Shown: piece by piece, positions 54,106 to 64,000 of the stretch
Position numbering within the stretch: position 1 is the first letter of the stretch
Layout: each line of letters starts with the position of its first letter
DNA from: Streptococcus mitis
GTDB lineage: Bacteria > Bacillota > Bacilli > Lactobacillales > Streptococcaceae
Reading direction: 5' to 3'
NCBI RefSeq assembly: GCF_946190375.1
Contig: NZ_CAMIAF010000012.1
Location: 1-64,000, forward strand
Length of the DNA: 64,000 nt
Notes under the pieces: generated by a model
The model's input: only the letters and a program-made list of their open reading frames with translations
Database searches by the model: none
What the model was told of the DNA's origin: nothing
Made by a program: the position numbers and the translations under genes

Positions 54106-54804
54106 ATGACTGCCACAAAAATGAACGCTCAAGAAATTATCCAATTTATCGCCAATGCTGAAAAGAAAACCAGTGTTAAAGTAACCTTTGAAGGAGAACT
54201 CGCAACTGCTGTACCAAGCTCTGTTGTCAAACTAGGAAATGTCCTATTTGGAGACTGGAAGGACGTTGCTCCGCTTCTCGAAGGTTTGGTAGAAAATCAA
54301 GACTATGTTGTTGAACAAGATGCTCGTAATTCAGCAGTTCCTTTGCTAGATAAACGTGCTATCAACGCTCGTATCGAGCCAGGTGCTATTATCCGTGATC
54401 AGGTTGAAATTGGTGACAATGCTGTTATCATGATGGGAGCCGTTATCAATATCGGTGCTGAAATCGGTGCAGGAACCATGATTGACATGGGGGCTATCCT
54501 TGGTGGCCGTGCTATCGTTGGGAAAAACAGTCACGTTGGTGCAGGTGCCGTTCTTGCAGGTGTGATTGAGCCAGCTAGCGCAGAACCAGTCCGTGTTGGA
54601 GATAATGTTCTTATCGGCGCTAATGCAGTGGTCATCGAAGGAGTTCAAATCGGTAGTGGTTCAGTTGTCGCAGCAGGAGCTATTGTTACCCAAGATGTCC
54701 CAGAAAACGTGGTGGTAGCAGGTGTTCCAGCTCGTATCATCAAAGAGATTGATGCCCAAACCCAACAAAAAACAGCGCTAGAGGATGCGCTTCGTACCTT
54801 ATAA
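54106..54804 (+). CDS. dapH: Tetrahydrodipicolinate N-acetyltransferase
   Basis: A 232-residue left-handed beta-helix acyltransferase. Hexapeptide repeats run from about residue 90 to 200 ([47 protein letters not shown]). It acetylates tetrahydrodipicolinate in the acetylase variant of the lysine/meso-diaminopimelate pathway; the deacetylase gene follows directly. AGGAGGCG precedes the ATG. A small hairpin terminator separates it from that gene. Confidence 0.94.
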   Translation: MTATKMNAQEIIQFIANAEKKTSVKVTFEGELATAVPSSVVKLGNVLFGDWKDVAPLLEGLVENQDYVVEQDARNSAVPLLDKRAINARIEPGAIIRDQVEIGDNAVIMMGAVINIGAEIGAGTMIDMGAILGGRAIVGKNSHVGAGAVLAGVIEPASAEPVRVGDNVLIGANAVVIEGVQIGSGSVVAAGAIVTQDVPENVVVAGVPARIIKEIDAQTQQKTALEDALRTL

Positions 54805-54817
54805 TTGTAAAAGTAAT

Positions 54818-54849
54818 AAAGAGGCGGAACCCTTCTTCCAGCCTCTTTC
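54818..54849 (+). terminator. Hairpin after dapH
   Basis: AAAGAGGC and GCCTCTTT over a 15-nt loop. It ends in CTGC rather than a long T-run, so it may only reduce read-through to the next gene. Confidence 0.6.
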
Positions 54850-54871
54850 TGCTATATAGGAGGACAGATAG

Positions 54872-56002
54872 ATGTTAGATTTGATTCAGACTAGACGAGA
54901 TTTACACCAGATTCCAGAGATTGGCTTGGAGGAGTTCAAGACTCAGGCTTATCTGTTGGATGTGATTGAGAAATTGATTGAAGGTAAGGAGTTTGTCCAA
55001 GTTCGGACTTGGCGGACAGGTATTTTGGTTTATTTGCAGGGAAGTCAGCCAGAACGTACTATTGGTTGGCGAACAGATATTGATGGCCTGCCTATCGTCG
55101 AACAAACAGGACTTCCTTTCACTTCTCAACATCAAGGTCGTATGCATGCTTGTGGCCATGATTTCCACATGACTATTGCTTTGGGCTGTCTTGAGCGAGC
55201 CCTTGAGGAGCAACCAAAGAACAATCTGCTCTTTCTGTTTCAGCCTGCTGAAGAAAATGAAGCTGGTGGCATGCTCATGTATGAGGATGGCGCTTTTGGA
55301 GACTGGTTGCCAGATCAGTTTTATGGCCTCCATGTTCGACCAGATTTGAAGGTTGGTCAGATTGCGACCAATACACACACTCTCTTTGCAGGAACTTGCG
55401 AGGTGAAGATTCGTTTCAAAGGCAAAGGTGGCCACGCAGCTTTTCCACATGAAGCTAATGACGCCTTGGTGGCTGCTAGTTACTTTGTGACCCAGGTGCA
55501 GTCAGTTGTCAGCCGCAATGTTAACCCAATCGAGGGAGCAGTGGTGACCTTTGGTGTTTTTCAGGCTGGAACAACCAACAATGTTATCACAGACACAGCC
55601 TTTTTGCATGGAACCATTCGGGCTTTGACACAGGATATGAGTCTCTTGGTGCAAAAGAGGGTCAAAACAGTTGCAGAAGGAGTTGCAGCAGCCTTTGATA
55701 TGGAAGTCGAAGTGGAACTCAAGCAAGGTGGTTATCTGCCTGTTGAGAATAATCCAGCTTTGGCGCGTGAACTGATGGATTTCTTTGAAGAAAAAGACGG
55801 AATTGAGTTGATTGATATCGAGCCTGCTATGACAGGTGAAGACTTTGGTTATCTCCTTTCAAAAGTTGATGGCGTTATGTTCTGGCTTGGTATAGATAGT
55901 CCCTACGCCCTTCATCACCCTCAGATGAGTCCTAAGGAAGAAGCCTTAGCCATTGGGGTAGATGCGGTCTCTAGTTTCCTGAAAAAGAAGGCAGTAGAGT
56001 AG
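54872..56002 (+). CDS. N-acetyldiaminopimelate deacetylase (M20 family)
   Basis: A 376-residue M20 metallopeptidase-family amidohydrolase with [24 protein letters not shown] (metal ligands Cys/His), PAEENEAGG (catalytic Glu) and a dimerisation domain starting [17 protein letters not shown]. Homologues are often labelled hippurate hydrolases, but the position next to dapH identifies N-acetyl-LL-diaminopimelate as the likely substrate. TAGGAGGAC precedes the ATG. Confidence 0.9.
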   Translation: MLDLIQTRRDLHQIPEIGLEEFKTQAYLLDVIEKLIEGKEFVQVRTWRTGILVYLQGSQPERTIGWRTDIDGLPIVEQTGLPFTSQHQGRMHACGHDFHMTIALGCLERALEEQPKNNLLFLFQPAEENEAGGMLMYEDGAFGDWLPDQFYGLHVRPDLKVGQIATNTHTLFAGTCEVKIRFKGKGGHAAFPHEANDALVAASYFVTQVQSVVSRNVNPIEGAVVTFGVFQAGTTNNVITDTAFLHGTIRALTQDMSLLVQKRVKTVAEGVAAAFDMEVEVELKQGGYLPVENNPALARELMDFFEEKDGIELIDIEPAMTGEDFGYLLSKVDGVMFWLGIDSPYALHHPQMSPKEEALAIGVDAVSSFLKKKAVE

Positions 56003-56013
56003 AGGGCTTGTCT

Positions 56014-56553
56014 ATGAAATCGGAATTACGCAAGCAAGTCTTGCACGAAATGAAGGCTATCCCTCGAGAGCAAAAACAGTTTATAGACCAAGCTTTAACT
56101 GAGCGACTTTTACAACACCCCTTTTACCAAGAAGCCAAGGTCATCGCAAGCTACCTCTCTTTTCCTCATGAGTTTCAAACTCAGGAACTGATTGACCAGG
56201 CGCTGAGGGACGGCAAGAAGGTTCTGATACCCAAAACTTATCCCAAGGGGCGCATGGACTTTGTAGTCTATAATCCGCAACAACTAGCCAAAACTTCCTT
56301 TGGCTTACTGGAACCACAGGGAGATTTGGAAGTGGTGGATGCCTCTCAGATTGATTTGATTCATGTTCCTGGCTTGGCTTTTACGACGGAAGGATATCGG
56401 ATTGGATACGGTGGAGGTTATTATGATCGCTATCTGAAACATATTACTGGTCATACTTTGAGTACGATATATCCTTGTCAAATTCAGGACTTTAGCCCTG
56501 AAAATCATGATATTCCTGTTCAGGAGGTACTGATTGATGAAAGAAATCTTTGA
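56014..56553 (+). CDS. 5-formyltetrahydrofolate cyclo-ligase
   Basis: A 179-residue enzyme that converts 5-formyl-THF to 5,10-methenyl-THF with ATP. The basic N-terminal KSELRKQVL, then the nucleotide-binding LAFTTEGYRIGYGGGYYDRYL near the C-terminus, are diagnostic. A TTG at 56008 is in frame but the ATG at 56014 is preferred. It overlaps the rhomboid gene by 17 bp, an arrangement common in Gram-positives. Confidence 0.94.
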   Translation: MKSELRKQVLHEMKAIPREQKQFIDQALTERLLQHPFYQEAKVIASYLSFPHEFQTQELIDQALRDGKKVLIPKTYPKGRMDFVVYNPQQLAKTSFGLLEPQGDLEVVDASQIDLIHVPGLAFTTEGYRIGYGGGYYDRYLKHITGHTLSTIYPCQIQDFSPENHDIPVQEVLIDERNL

Positions 56554-57214
56554 TAGGCGTTACCCTGTGACGAGTTTCTTCCTCTTAGTGACGGCCTTGG
56601 TATTTCTACTAATGTTGGTGACCACAGGAGGAAACTTTTACAGGGCAGATACCCTATTTCGATTTGGAGCCATGTACGGGCCTGCCATTCGCCTCTTTCC
56701 TGAGCAGATTTGGCGTCTCTTCTCTGCTATTTTTGTTCATATTGGGTGGGAGCATTTCATTGTTAATATGCTTTCGCTTTATTACCTTGGTAGGCAAGTA
56801 GAGGAAATTTTCGGATCCAAGAAGTTTTTCTTTCTCTATCTCTTATCTGGAATGATGGGCAATCTCTTTGTTTTTGTATTTAGTCCCAAATCCTTAGCAG
56901 CAGGAGCCTCGACTTCTCTCTATGGGCTATTTGCTGCAATTATTGTTCTTCGCTATGCAACGCGTAATCCTTATATCCAGCAGTTGGGGCAATCCTATCT
57001 GACACTTTTTGTGGTTAACATTATTGGAAGTGTTCTGATTCCAGGAATCAGTCTAGCAGGTCATATCGGAGGTGCAGTTGGTGGCGCATTTCTAGCAGTT
57101 ATCTTTCCAGTTAGAGGAGAAAGACGGATGTATAGCGCTAGTCAAAGACTGGTAGCGTTAGTCTTGTTCGTAGGACTCGCAGTTTTGCTTTTCTACAGGG
57201 GAATGGGATTGTAA
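56537..57214 (+). CDS. Rhomboid-family intramembrane serine protease
   Basis: A 225-residue membrane protein with about seven helices. The catalytic Ser lies in GASTSLYG (about Ser125) and the His in GHIGGAVGG (about His176); HIGWEHFIVNMLSLYYLG is the conserved helix 2 region. It cuts membrane proteins within or near the bilayer; in pneumococci a rhomboid acts in quality control of competence proteins. GGAGG (56523-56527) fits the ATG at 56537; a TTG at 56534 is also possible. Confidence 0.94.
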   Translation: MKEIFDRRYPVTSFFLLVTALVFLLMLVTTGGNFYRADTLFRFGAMYGPAIRLFPEQIWRLFSAIFVHIGWEHFIVNMLSLYYLGRQVEEIFGSKKFFFLYLLSGMMGNLFVFVFSPKSLAAGASTSLYGLFAAIIVLRYATRNPYIQQLGQSYLTLFVVNIIGSVLIPGISLAGHIGGAVGGAFLAVIFPVRGERRMYSASQRLVALVLFVGLAVLLFYRGMGL

Positions 57215-57241
57215 TGACTAATATGTAAACTTGAATAAGAA

Positions 57242-57270
57242 AAAAGCTACTTAAAAAATGAGTAGCTTTT
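57242..57270. terminator. Bidirectional terminator between rhomboid gene and CRISPR array
   Basis: AAAAGCTACT, 9-nt loop, AGTAGCTTTT. On the minus strand it ends in TTTTTTC, six bases beyond the last CRISPR repeat, so it should end the pre-crRNA as well as the rhomboid mRNA. Confidence 0.85.
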
Positions 57271-57275
57271 AATGT

Positions 57276-58302
57276 GGGTTGGAACCATTCGAAACAACAC
57301 AGCTCTAAAACAATCCATCCGCTCTAACTGTGAATGAATAAGTTTTGGAACCATTCGAAACAACACAGCTCTAAAACTTAATCTGATGATTAACCGTGTT
57401 GTCAGCTGTTTTGGAACCATTCGAAACAACACAGCTCTAAAACCAGACCAAATTGAATATTTAATGTCATTCCGTTTTGGAACCATTCGAAACAACACAG
57501 CTCTAAAACCTTCTGGAGCCACTACAGAACCATCTGAAAGTTTTGGAACCATTCGAAACAACACAGCTCTAAAACGCTTCTCTTTCGGCTTCTGCTACAT
57601 CTCCGGTTTTGGAACCATTCGAAACAACACAGCTCTAAAACCTATGAGCGCACGTTTGAGCGTGCTTGGATGTTTTGGAACCATTCGAAACAACACAGCT
57701 CTAAAACGCAGATGTAGTGTGCAGCTACTTCCGCCACGTTTTGGAACCATTCGAAACAACACAGCTCTAAAACTGGAACAAGAAACACGGCTACAGGAGC
57801 AAGGTTTTGGAACCATTCGAAACAACACAGCTCTAAAACAGCAAGGTCGCCCAAGCGTCTGCTGTTTGAGTTTTGGAACCATTCGAAACAACACAGCTCT
57901 AAAACAAGGAGTCGACATCATATTCAACACCAACAGTTTTGGAACCATTCGAAACAACACAGCTCTAAAACGATATCATTTTCTAGCCTACACACCGCCC
58001 TGTTTTGGAACCATTCGAAACAACACAGCTCTAAAACTCTACTAGCTGTTTTTATATTCTGATATAAGTTTTGGAACCATTCGAAACAACACAGCTCTAA
58101 AACCATCTGTTGTGTAACCGCTAAATGTCCAGAGTTTTGGAACCATTCGAAACAACACAGCTCTAAAACCTTAAAGCTGTCTTGTCCGTCTTGGTCTTTC
58201 GTTTTGGAACCATTCGAAACAACACAGCTCTAAAACAATAAGAAAGTAAATTATTTTCTAAACACAGTTTTGGAACCATTCGAAACAACACAGCTCTAAA
58301 AC
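57276..58302 (-). CRISPR. Type II-A CRISPR array, 16 repeats and 15 spacers
   Basis: Sixteen 36-bp repeats start at 57276, then every 66 bp from 57342 to 58134, then 58201 and 58267. In the transcribed direction (minus) each begins GTTTTAGAGCTGTGTTG and ends GAATGGTTCCAAAAC, the repeat type of S. thermophilus CRISPR3. Fourteen spacers are 30 nt and one (58170-58200) is 31 nt. The leader-distal repeat at 57276-57311 has two changes at its edge, as expected for the oldest end. The newest spacer is at 58237-58266. All other repeats look identical, so the array should be functional. Confidence 0.98.
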
Positions 58303-58392
58303 CTCGTAGAAAAATTTTTCTCACGAAATTTCGTAATCGCGCCATTCGTCCCAGCTAGACTTCAGCTCGTCAGGTTCCAATTATCACTCTTA
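58303..58392 (-). promoter_or_regulatory. CRISPR leader with leader-anchoring sequence
   Basis: On the minus strand the seven bases next to the first repeat are CTACGAG, matching the CTRCGAG leader-anchoring motif that directs new spacers to the leader end in many type II-A systems. Upstream lies an AT-rich stretch (GAGAAAAATTTTT) and then the array promoter at 58392-58397. Confidence 0.8.
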
Positions 58393-58397
58393 TTATA
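58392..58397 (-). promoter_or_regulatory. Array promoter -10 overlapping the csn2 stop codon
   Basis: On the minus strand TGgTATAAT forms an extended -10 and contains the csn2 TAA stop (58393-58395). A start near 58385 would give an 80-nt leader before the first repeat. No strong -35 is seen. Confidence 0.65.
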
Positions 58398-59055
58398 CCA
58401 TATTTTCAGGGTTCAAGAAATAGTCTTGATCCAATACATACTGGGGAAAATCATAGATTTTCCGAGGCTCAACAAACAAGACGGACAGTTGATTGAGTTG
58501 GATATACTCTATTAAATTTACTAACTCATCCTTTGATAGATAGGCGGATGCATTGATGAAAACAAGGAGTTTCTTTTTAGAAAGATATTTAAAAACCTGG
58601 ACAATTTCTAGCATCTTTTCAAAAGGTGTGTCACTCAGAGTTTCAACTTTGACTCCTAGCGCATCGATTAACTCTAGAATGGTGATTTCATCGTATTCTA
58701 GGTCTAGTTCATTTTCTAAACACTCAAATGCCAATAATTCTGTAATCGTGGCTACCAACTTTTCAATCATGGATTTGACTTCTGGTTTGTCATTGAGTTG
58801 ATTTTCAAGGTCAGCATGTATCAGCTTGAGCATGGCAGGTGAGTTGAGATTGTATCCTAAGACATCCGTTATCACTAGTAACTCGGATTCTTTCAGAGCT
58901 TTTAGATTTCTATCAAACAACTTCAACTCTCCATCATCAGTGTACTGGTAGAATTGCTTGACGATAGTTGAAAAGGTAAACTGGTCTTCCAACACTAAAA
59001 AAGTTGCATTTTCAATAGCTAATGGTTCATCCAATAGTGGGAAATTAATCTTCAT
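58393..59055 (-). CDS. csn2: Csn2, type II-A adaptation protein
   Basis: A 220-residue protein ([23 protein letters not shown]...) of the Csn2 family, which defines subtype II-A. Csn2 forms a ring that binds free DNA ends and works with Cas1-Cas2 and Cas9 in acquiring spacers. The length is that of the common short Csn2 form. It overlaps cas2 by 11 bp, and its stop codon lies within the -10 box of the array promoter. Confidence 0.94.
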   Translation of the reverse strand: MKINFPLLDEPLAIENATFLVLEDQFTFSTIVKQFYQYTDDGELKLFDRNLKALKESELLVITDVLGYNLNSPAMLKLIHADLENQLNDKPEVKSMIEKLVATITELLAFECLENELDLEYDEITILELIDALGVKVETLSDTPFEKMLEIVQVFKYLSKKKLLVFINASAYLSKDELVNLIEYIQLNQLSVLFVEPRKIYDFPQYVLDQDYFLNPENMV

Positions 59056-59389
59056 CTCTAGGCTCCTCTCCTAGAAAGACCAAGCGTGCATCGGAGTTTG
59101 CTACGCTGGTATTTCGCTCGCCATTTAAGTAAATCATGCGAGAAAACTGCTTTTCTGTAACGGTTAAGAGCGTAATGTTCCCTTTTTTAGGGTTATGAGT
59201 CTTGAGTCGCTCAATCATGGCGTTATTAGCAGAGTTGTTGAGCAAGAGCTTACTATAGATGGAGAATTGGTGCATGATAAATCCCTCATCTATGAGGAAC
59301 TTCCGAAATTTCCGATAGGCCTTGCGTTCCTCTATGGTATCAACTGGCATATCAAACATTAAAATCATACGCATATATCGATAACTCAT
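59045..59389 (-). CDS. cas2: Cas2, CRISPR adaptation protein
   Basis: A 114-residue protein with the Cas2 ferredoxin-like start ([32 protein letters not shown]) and the conserved Asp in FDMP. It forms the central dimer of the spacer integrase with Cas1. It overlaps cas1 by 4 bp and csn2 by 11 bp. Confidence 0.96.
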   Translation of the reverse strand: MSYRYMRMILMFDMPVDTIEERKAYRKFRKFLIDEGFIMHQFSIYSKLLLNNSANNAMIERLKTHNPKKGNITLLTVTEKQFSRMIYLNGERNTSVANSDARLVFLGEEPRDED

Positions 59390-60252
59390 ATCCTAAACTC
59401 AGGAACTCCTTTCTCGGGTTGATTGAGAGCTTGGATGACTTTCTTAGTATAGTCACTGATGATATTGGACAGGTACATATCTTTATTATTGTAGTGGAAG
59501 GTGTCTGAGAAAATAGTAAAAAGTTCTCGCTTGATTTTGACAAAAGAACTATTTCGATTTTCATAGACAATTCTGTCAATAATCGGACGGAAAGGCTCCA
59601 TAATATCACTGGCTAGGTTGAATTGATTGAACTGATTGGCATGTTTCAATCCAAACTGAGTCATGCAGCCAGACAAAACAATCTCACGCGCAAACATACT
59701 CAAAATCAATGTGTAGCCATAGTCTAAGGCGGCATTGATATCACTATCTTGCTCACGATTAAAATCATTTCCAAACAAGGTGTTGAAATAAATACGAGCT
59801 GCGTGTCCCTCACGGTTACTAGGATCAAACAAATCCAACCCATGATAGAGATCGATGACGGACTGGCTCTTTTCCAGAAAACCACAACTCCCCAGATAAA
59901 AAGCTTGATTGAGAATTTTTTGTGCTATAATGGTTGTCCATATTTCCGCCTTTACATCTTCATTCCAAGCAATTTGACGAGAGAGTTGCAAACTGGAATC
60001 ATGACGACCATAGTAAGGCATTAAGTAGGCCGTTGGTAAGCGTTTATCATCACAAAAGATGACCAGAATATTTTCATCCACCAAGCGCTTTATCAGCATA
60101 GTGGAGAGAACAATATCTGTCGTCTCCAAAAGCAGGATGTCCACCTCGGACAGGTGAATTAACTCTGTCCGAGAGACATCTTTAAAAATCAAGTGGTTAT
60201 TCTTGTAGGAGAGTTTAGAGTGCGTATTGACTACAATAGTTCTCCATCCCAT
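59386..60252 (-). CDS. cas1: Cas1, CRISPR spacer integrase
   Basis: A 288-residue Cas1 of the type II group ([25 protein letters not shown]). Candidate catalytic residues are visible: Glu in [12 protein letters not shown], His in [10 protein letters not shown] and Asp/Glu in [11 protein letters not shown]. It inserts new spacers at the leader end. Its ATG shares one base with the cas9 stop (TAATG), so translation is coupled. Confidence 0.97.
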   Translation of the reverse strand: MGWRTIVVNTHSKLSYKNNHLIFKDVSRTELIHLSEVDILLLETTDIVLSTMLIKRLVDENILVIFCDDKRLPTAYLMPYYGRHDSSLQLSRQIAWNEDVKAEIWTTIIAQKILNQAFYLGSCGFLEKSQSVIDLYHGLDLFDPSNREGHAARIYFNTLFGNDFNREQDSDINAALDYGYTLILSMFAREIVLSGCMTQFGLKHANQFNQFNLASDIMEPFRPIIDRIVYENRNSSFVKIKRELFTIFSDTFHYNNKDMYLSNIISDYTKKVIQALNQPEKGVPEFRI

Positions 60253-63200
60253 TAGTCTTCTCCTAATTTGCTTAAGTCAATCCGAGTCTCGTAGAGACCA
60301 GTGATGGATTGGTGGATGAGGGTGGCGTTGAAACAAGAAGACACAGATTGATATCGTACATTTGATTGACTAATTTCAACACCAAGGAATCTAAAAGCTC
60401 CAGGAGCTCCAAATGAGGTAAGTTTTAAGAGCGAGATAAAGGAATCGCTTAACTGATAAATATCTTTATCGGCTTGCTCAAACGCTTGTTGTAATAACGA
60501 TTCAACAATTGGTTTTTGGATATATTTTTTAGATAAAGAAATGATTGTTGTTAATAATTCTTCAAATTCACTTTGATGTGTTTCCACATACTGTTTATGA
60601 ATTGGTTCACTAATTTTACTAATTCGCTGTGCGTGGTAAAGTAAAGCAGTGAAATGGTAAGGTAAAATCAATTCGTTACCTTTTTGCAATTCAATAGAGC
60701 TTGCTAATAATCTTCGCTGTCCATCATTAAATTCAAAGAGACTATACTTAGGTAGTTTTATAATAAGATTAGGATTGATATTTTTATAACCACGTTCTTC
60801 AAGATAGGCGATTGGATTTGCTTCAAATTTCTTTTTATCTTGAATAGTTATTCCAACTATCTCTTTAATTCTCTTTAATTTTTTAGCCTTTCCTTTTTCA
60901 ATATCTGCTATAACAAGAACTGAATAAGCGATTGTAGGTCTCGCATAACCACCATACTTTTCGGGGGATAAATCGGATTTGATAGGGATTAGTTTACTTG
61001 CGTCAACTACTTTTTTCTTGGACACAATATTGTTATCAAACAGACCACCATTTTGTCCAACGGTTTGTTCTTCTGTCTTCTTCACAATATTCACCTGCGG
61101 AAGTGAAAGAACTTTTTTGATTGTAGCGAAATCTTTTTCTTTATTCCAAGCGATTTCTCCAGTATCATTGGAGTATTCGATATTCTCTCTTTTTACGATG
61201 GTTCCGTCTGCGTAATGCACCTCTTCTTTAAAGAAGTTCAACAAGTTTGAGTAGAAGAAATACTTTTCAGTTGCTTTTTCAACATCTTTAGGATCTTTGG
61301 ATCTTGAGATGTAGCGCTTAATATCGTACTTTTGATAGTCACCATAGACGAATTCAGGCTCTAATTTAGGATATTTCTTAAGGATAGCCTTAGCTACCAC
61401 TGCATTTAAATAGGCATCATGTGCATGGTGGTAGTCATTGATTTCCCGCACCTTATATAACTTAAATTCTTTACGGAAGTTGGAAACTAGATTGGATTTC
61501 AAAGTGATAATTTTGACCTTACGGTTCTTCTTATCCTTCTCAGTCACTTCTGTATTAAAACGGGCATCCAAAATCTGAGCAACATGTTTTGTGATTTGCC
61601 GTGTTTCAACTAGTTGACGTCTGATAAAGCTAACCTTATCTTCCCTGTCTAAACCACCACGTTCAGCCTTGGTTAAGTTATTAAATTTACGTTCTGAAAT
61701 CAATTTGGAATCCAGTAATTGTTGCCAAAAAGCTTTTCTTTTTTGAACAACCTCTAAACTTGGAACATTATCAGATTTACCACGATTATCCTTTGAATTA
61801 GTCAAGACACGGTTGTCTAGAGAATCATCTTTTATAAAAGCCTGTGGGACGATGTGGTCAATGTCATAGCTACTTAGTTGGTTGATGTCAAGAGGTTCCC
61901 CAGTGTACATATCCTTCCCATTTTGGAGATAGTAAAGGAAGAGACGGTCGTTTTGCAGTTGAATATTATCTGTTGGATGTTCTTTTAATATATTTGAGTC
62001 AAGCCCAGGAGCTAGATTTTTTAGTGCATCTTCAATGCGTTTATATCTTTGTTGGGAATTCTTTTTCCCTCTGGCAGTTGTCTGATTTTCTCGTGCCATC
62101 TCAATCACAATGGACTCGGGAGTATGGCCCATAACCTTGATAAGTTCATCAACAATCTTGATACTTTGTAAAATTCCCTTTTTAATAGCAGGGCTTCCTG
62201 GAAGCTCTTGGACAACTTGTTTCACATCGTTTGTCTTACCAACCACTTGTGCTTTTTGAATAATGTCTTTGAAGGAAAGTCCGTCATCATTGATTAACTG
62301 CATAAAATTACGATTGCTGTAGCCATCATCAATCAAGTAGTCAAGAATCGTATTGCCAGTTTGTTTATCACTGATGCCATTAATCAACTTAGCAGAGAGT
62401 TTTCCCCAACCAGTATAATGTCGACGAGTCAGTGCTTTAATCACTTTTTCATCAAAGAGAGAGTCATATTGAGCAAGACGTTGCTTGATCATCTCACGAT
62501 CTTCAAAGATAGTGAGCGTGTGGATGATATTTTCAAGAGTTGCTTCATTTTCAGCATCATCCATAAACGCTTTATCCTTGATTATTTTAAGTAAATCATG
62601 ATAAGTAGAAAGACTAGCGTTAAATTGTTTTTCAATTCCTTTTAGTTCGATTCCATCGTAGCCATCAACATTGTGTAGATACTGAATAATGTCTTTTTCA
62701 GTTACTTTTCTTTTCTCTTTGAATAATTGATTGACAATTTGCTTCTTTTGCCCACTATCAAGGAATTGATAGTCTCTCAATCCTTCTGCAATAAATTTTA
62801 CTTTTGTTAATTCATTATAGACAGCAAATCTTTCATACAAGAGACTATGCTTAGGCAAAACTTTTTCTTCTGGGAGATACAAATCATAGTTAGTCATCTT
62901 ATTGATGAAGTCTTCTGCAGAGCTTGCTTGATCAACAATTTCTTCAAAATTCCAAGGTCTGATTGCTTGGTCAGAATTTCGAGTAAGCCAAGCAAAATCA
63001 CGATTGCCACGAGCCAATGGACCAACGTAGTATGGAATGCGGAAGGTCAAGATTTTCTCAATCTTTTCTCTGTTTTCATTCAAAAATGGATAATGTTCTC
63101 CTTGACGACGGAGAATGGCATTCATCTCTTGAAGATGAATTTGGTGAGGAATAGAACCATTATCAAAGGTGCGTTGTTTTCTCAAAAAATCTTCACGTTC

Positions 63201-64000
63201 AATTTTATCAAGGAAATAATCTGCTCCTTCGAATTTAGAGAGAAGATTTTTGATATACTTGTAAAATGCTTCTTGAGTGGTTTTGCCATTGATATACCCA
63301 GCATACCCATCTTTAGATTGGTCAGAGAAAACTTCATCATATTTTTCTTGAAGATTGTTTTGGATGAATTGTTTTAGAGCCGCTAAGTCTTTTTGGTGGT
63401 TTTCATAGCGCTCAATCATAGATGCTGAAAGTGGAGCCTTGGTTGAAAGATCTTTAACAGTTAAGATACCTGATAGAAGAATGGCGTCATAGAGCTTTTT
63501 AGCCACTAGGAAAAGGTCTGCAAAGTCATCTCCAATTTGTCCGAGTAAGTTTTCCAAATCCTCATCATAGGTATCTTTAGAGAATTGTAGTGGAGCTTTT
63601 TCTTCTAAGTCAAAATGTTTTTTAAACTCAGCTTGATTTCCTACAATTAACTTGAGAAATTCTGACAATAGACCAGTGGGTTTTTCATAAGCAAAGAGTT
63701 TTAGAATGCGTTCTCTCTTAGCAGATTTACTAATTTTATCAGTAAAAATTGCTTCTACTTGCGCATTTTGTCCACTAAGTGAACTTCCTTCAAAGGTGTT
63801 GTCGTAAATGCTTATAAACTCGCTAAAGATTTTTTGGATATCATTGTTTTTAATATCGAAAGATTCTTCATACAAAAAATGTCCGCGGTATTTAATCATA
63901 TGCGCTAATGCTAGATAGATCAAGCGCAAATCAGTTTTTTCTTTTGAGTCCGCCAGGTGTTTTCTCAAATGATAGATAGTTGGAAATTTCTTGTGATATT
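60252..64000 (-). CDS. cas9: Cas9 (type II-A), partial: N-terminus beyond the right edge
   Basis: About 1,249 codons of Cas9 are visible; the frame continues past base 64000 ([17 protein letters not shown], near SpCas9 residue 140), so the RuvC-I Asp and the true start are outside. Visible: the arginine-rich and REC regions, Ruv[12 protein letters not shown] (about 62100), [13 protein letters not shown]...NRGKSDN (about 61780-61866), Ruv[14 protein letters not shown] (about 61411-61440) and the PAM-interacting domain (60255-61000). Active-site residues are intact. In the PAM domain the SpCas9 R1333 position is Asn, R1335 is kept, and D1135, S1136, G1218 and T1337 are Ala, Arg, Ile and Gln. 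The tracrRNA is not in the window and is expected further right. Confidence 0.98.
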   Translation of the reverse strand, partial: YHKKFPTIYHLRKHLADSKEKTDLRLIYLALAHMIKYRGHFLYEESFDIKNNDIQKIFSEFISIYDNTFEGSSLSGQNAQVEAIFTDKISKSAKRERILKLFAYEKPTGLLSEFLKLIVGNQAEFKKHFDLEEKAPLQFSKDTYDEDLENLLGQIGDDFADLFLVAKKLYDAILLSGILTVKDLSTKAPLSASMIERYENHQKDLAALKQFIQNNLQEKYDEVFSDQSKDGYAGYINGKTTQEAFYKYIKNLLSKFEGADYFLDKIEREDFLRKQRTFDNGSIPHQIHLQEMNAILRRQGEHYPFLNENREKIEKILTFRIPYYVGPLARGNRDFAWLTRNSDQAIRPWNFEEIVDQASSAEDFINKMTNYDLYLPEEKVLPKHSLLYERFAVYNELTKVKFIAEGLRDYQFLDSGQKKQIVNQLFKEKRKVTEKDIIQYLHNVDGYDGIELKGIEKQFNASLSTYHDLLKIIKDKAFMDDAENEATLENIIHTLTIFEDREMIKQRLAQYDSLFDEKVIKALTRRHYTGWGKLSAKLINGISDKQTGNTILDYLIDDGYSNRNFMQLINDDGLSFKDIIQKAQVVGKTNDVKQVVQELPGSPAIKKGILQSIKIVDELIKVMGHTPESIVIEMARENQTTARGKKNSQQRYKRIEDALKNLAPGLDSNILKEHPTDNIQLQNDRLFLYYLQNGKDMYTGEPLDINQLSSYDIDHIVPQAFIKDDSLDNRVLTNSKDNRGKSDNVPSLEVVQKRKAFWQQLLDSKLISERKFNNLTKAERGGLDREDKVSFIRRQLVETRQITKHVAQILDARFNTEVTEKDKKNRKVKIITLKSNLVSNFRKEFKLYKVREINDYHHAHDAYLNAVVAKAILKKYPKLEPEFVYGDYQKYDIKRYISRSKDPKDVEKATEKYFFYSNLLNFFKEEVHYADGTIVKRENIEYSNDTGEIAWNKEKDFATIKKVLSLPQVNIVKKTEEQTVGQNGGLFDNNIVSKKKVVDASKLIPIKSDLSPEKYGGYARPTIAYSVLVIADIEKGKAKKLKRIKEIVGITIQDKKKFEANPIAYLEERGYKNINPNLIIKLPKYSLFEFNDGQRRLLASSIELQKGNELILPYHFTALLYHAQRISKISEPIHKQYVETHQSEFEELLTTIISLSKKYIQKPIVESLLQQAFEQADKDIYQLSDSFISLLKLTSFGAPGAFRFLGVEISQSNVRYQSVSSCFNATLIHQSITGLYETRIDLSKLGED

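Noticed and set aside
57247-58345. Open frames on both strands across the CRISPR array
   Set aside because: They arise from the regular 66-bp repeat unit, which is divisible by three; the proteins are just the repeat translated over and over.
63968-63968. ATG at 63968 as the start of cas9
   Set aside because: The same frame continues to the window edge with clear Cas9 sequence ([12 protein letters not shown]), so this ATG is internal.
58303-64000. tracrRNA near the cas genes
   Set aside because: No anti-repeat was found in the leader or between the overlapping cas genes. It is expected upstream of cas9, outside the window.

Overview
The window looks like chromosome of a mitis-group Streptococcus, most likely S. 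mitis or a close relative. Supporting this are a moderately AT-rich composition, pneumococcal-type gene neighbourhoods (malXCD/malAR/malQP, hisS, aspS, tyrS, pbp1b, ilvD, dapH), and three BOX-type intergenic repeats. A complete-looking type II-A CRISPR-Cas locus argues against S. pneumoniae itself, which normally lacks CRISPR.

Layout. 1-3.6 kb: rpsD behind a long leader, a chromosomal Fst/par-type type I toxin-antitoxin cassette, and an xpaC-like/telA pair. 3.6-13.6 kb: an accessory, defence-like island with a type I restriction-modification locus in the order hsdR-abiH-hsdS-hsdM, then a decayed tyrosine recombinase with palindromes and tandem repeats, and an orphan membrane-tailed protein. 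13.6-21.2 kb: rpmG/rpmF, an SPFH protein with a ribbon-helix-helix partner, and a PRD regulator driving an ascorbate-type PTS (IIB, IIC) and a split transketolase. 21.2-32 kb: ilvD, a MIP18-family protein, an Rgg-type regulator with an MFS pump, hisS, and an envelope operon (XRE regulator, small membrane proteins, PspC domain, DUF3169, ABC-2 exporter, CPBP protease). 32-45 kb: aspS, a YitT-family protein and the divergent maltodextrin regulon with textbook operators. 45-57 kb: small membrane proteins, rlmA(II), a P-type ATPase with a small membrane partner, tyrS, pbp1b, an EamA transporter, the acetylase-type lysine/DAP genes behind an unexplained structured leader RNA, a folate cyclo-ligase and a rhomboid protease. 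57-64 kb: a 16-repeat CRISPR array with csn2, cas2, cas1 and cas9 on the minus strand; cas9 runs off the right edge.

Most notable points: (1) HsdR has an extra N-terminal domain clearly related to the C-terminus of the XpaC-like protein encoded just upstream; (2) Cas9 has the active-site residues of the SpCas9 family but an altered PAM-reading surface (R1333 position is Asn, R1335 kept); (3) a 30-codon Fst-like toxin with all the elements of a par locus; (4) a promoter-hairpin-terminator RNA unit in front of dapH encoding a possible 9-codon peptide. All identifications come from reading the sequence and recalled family motifs; no database search was run.
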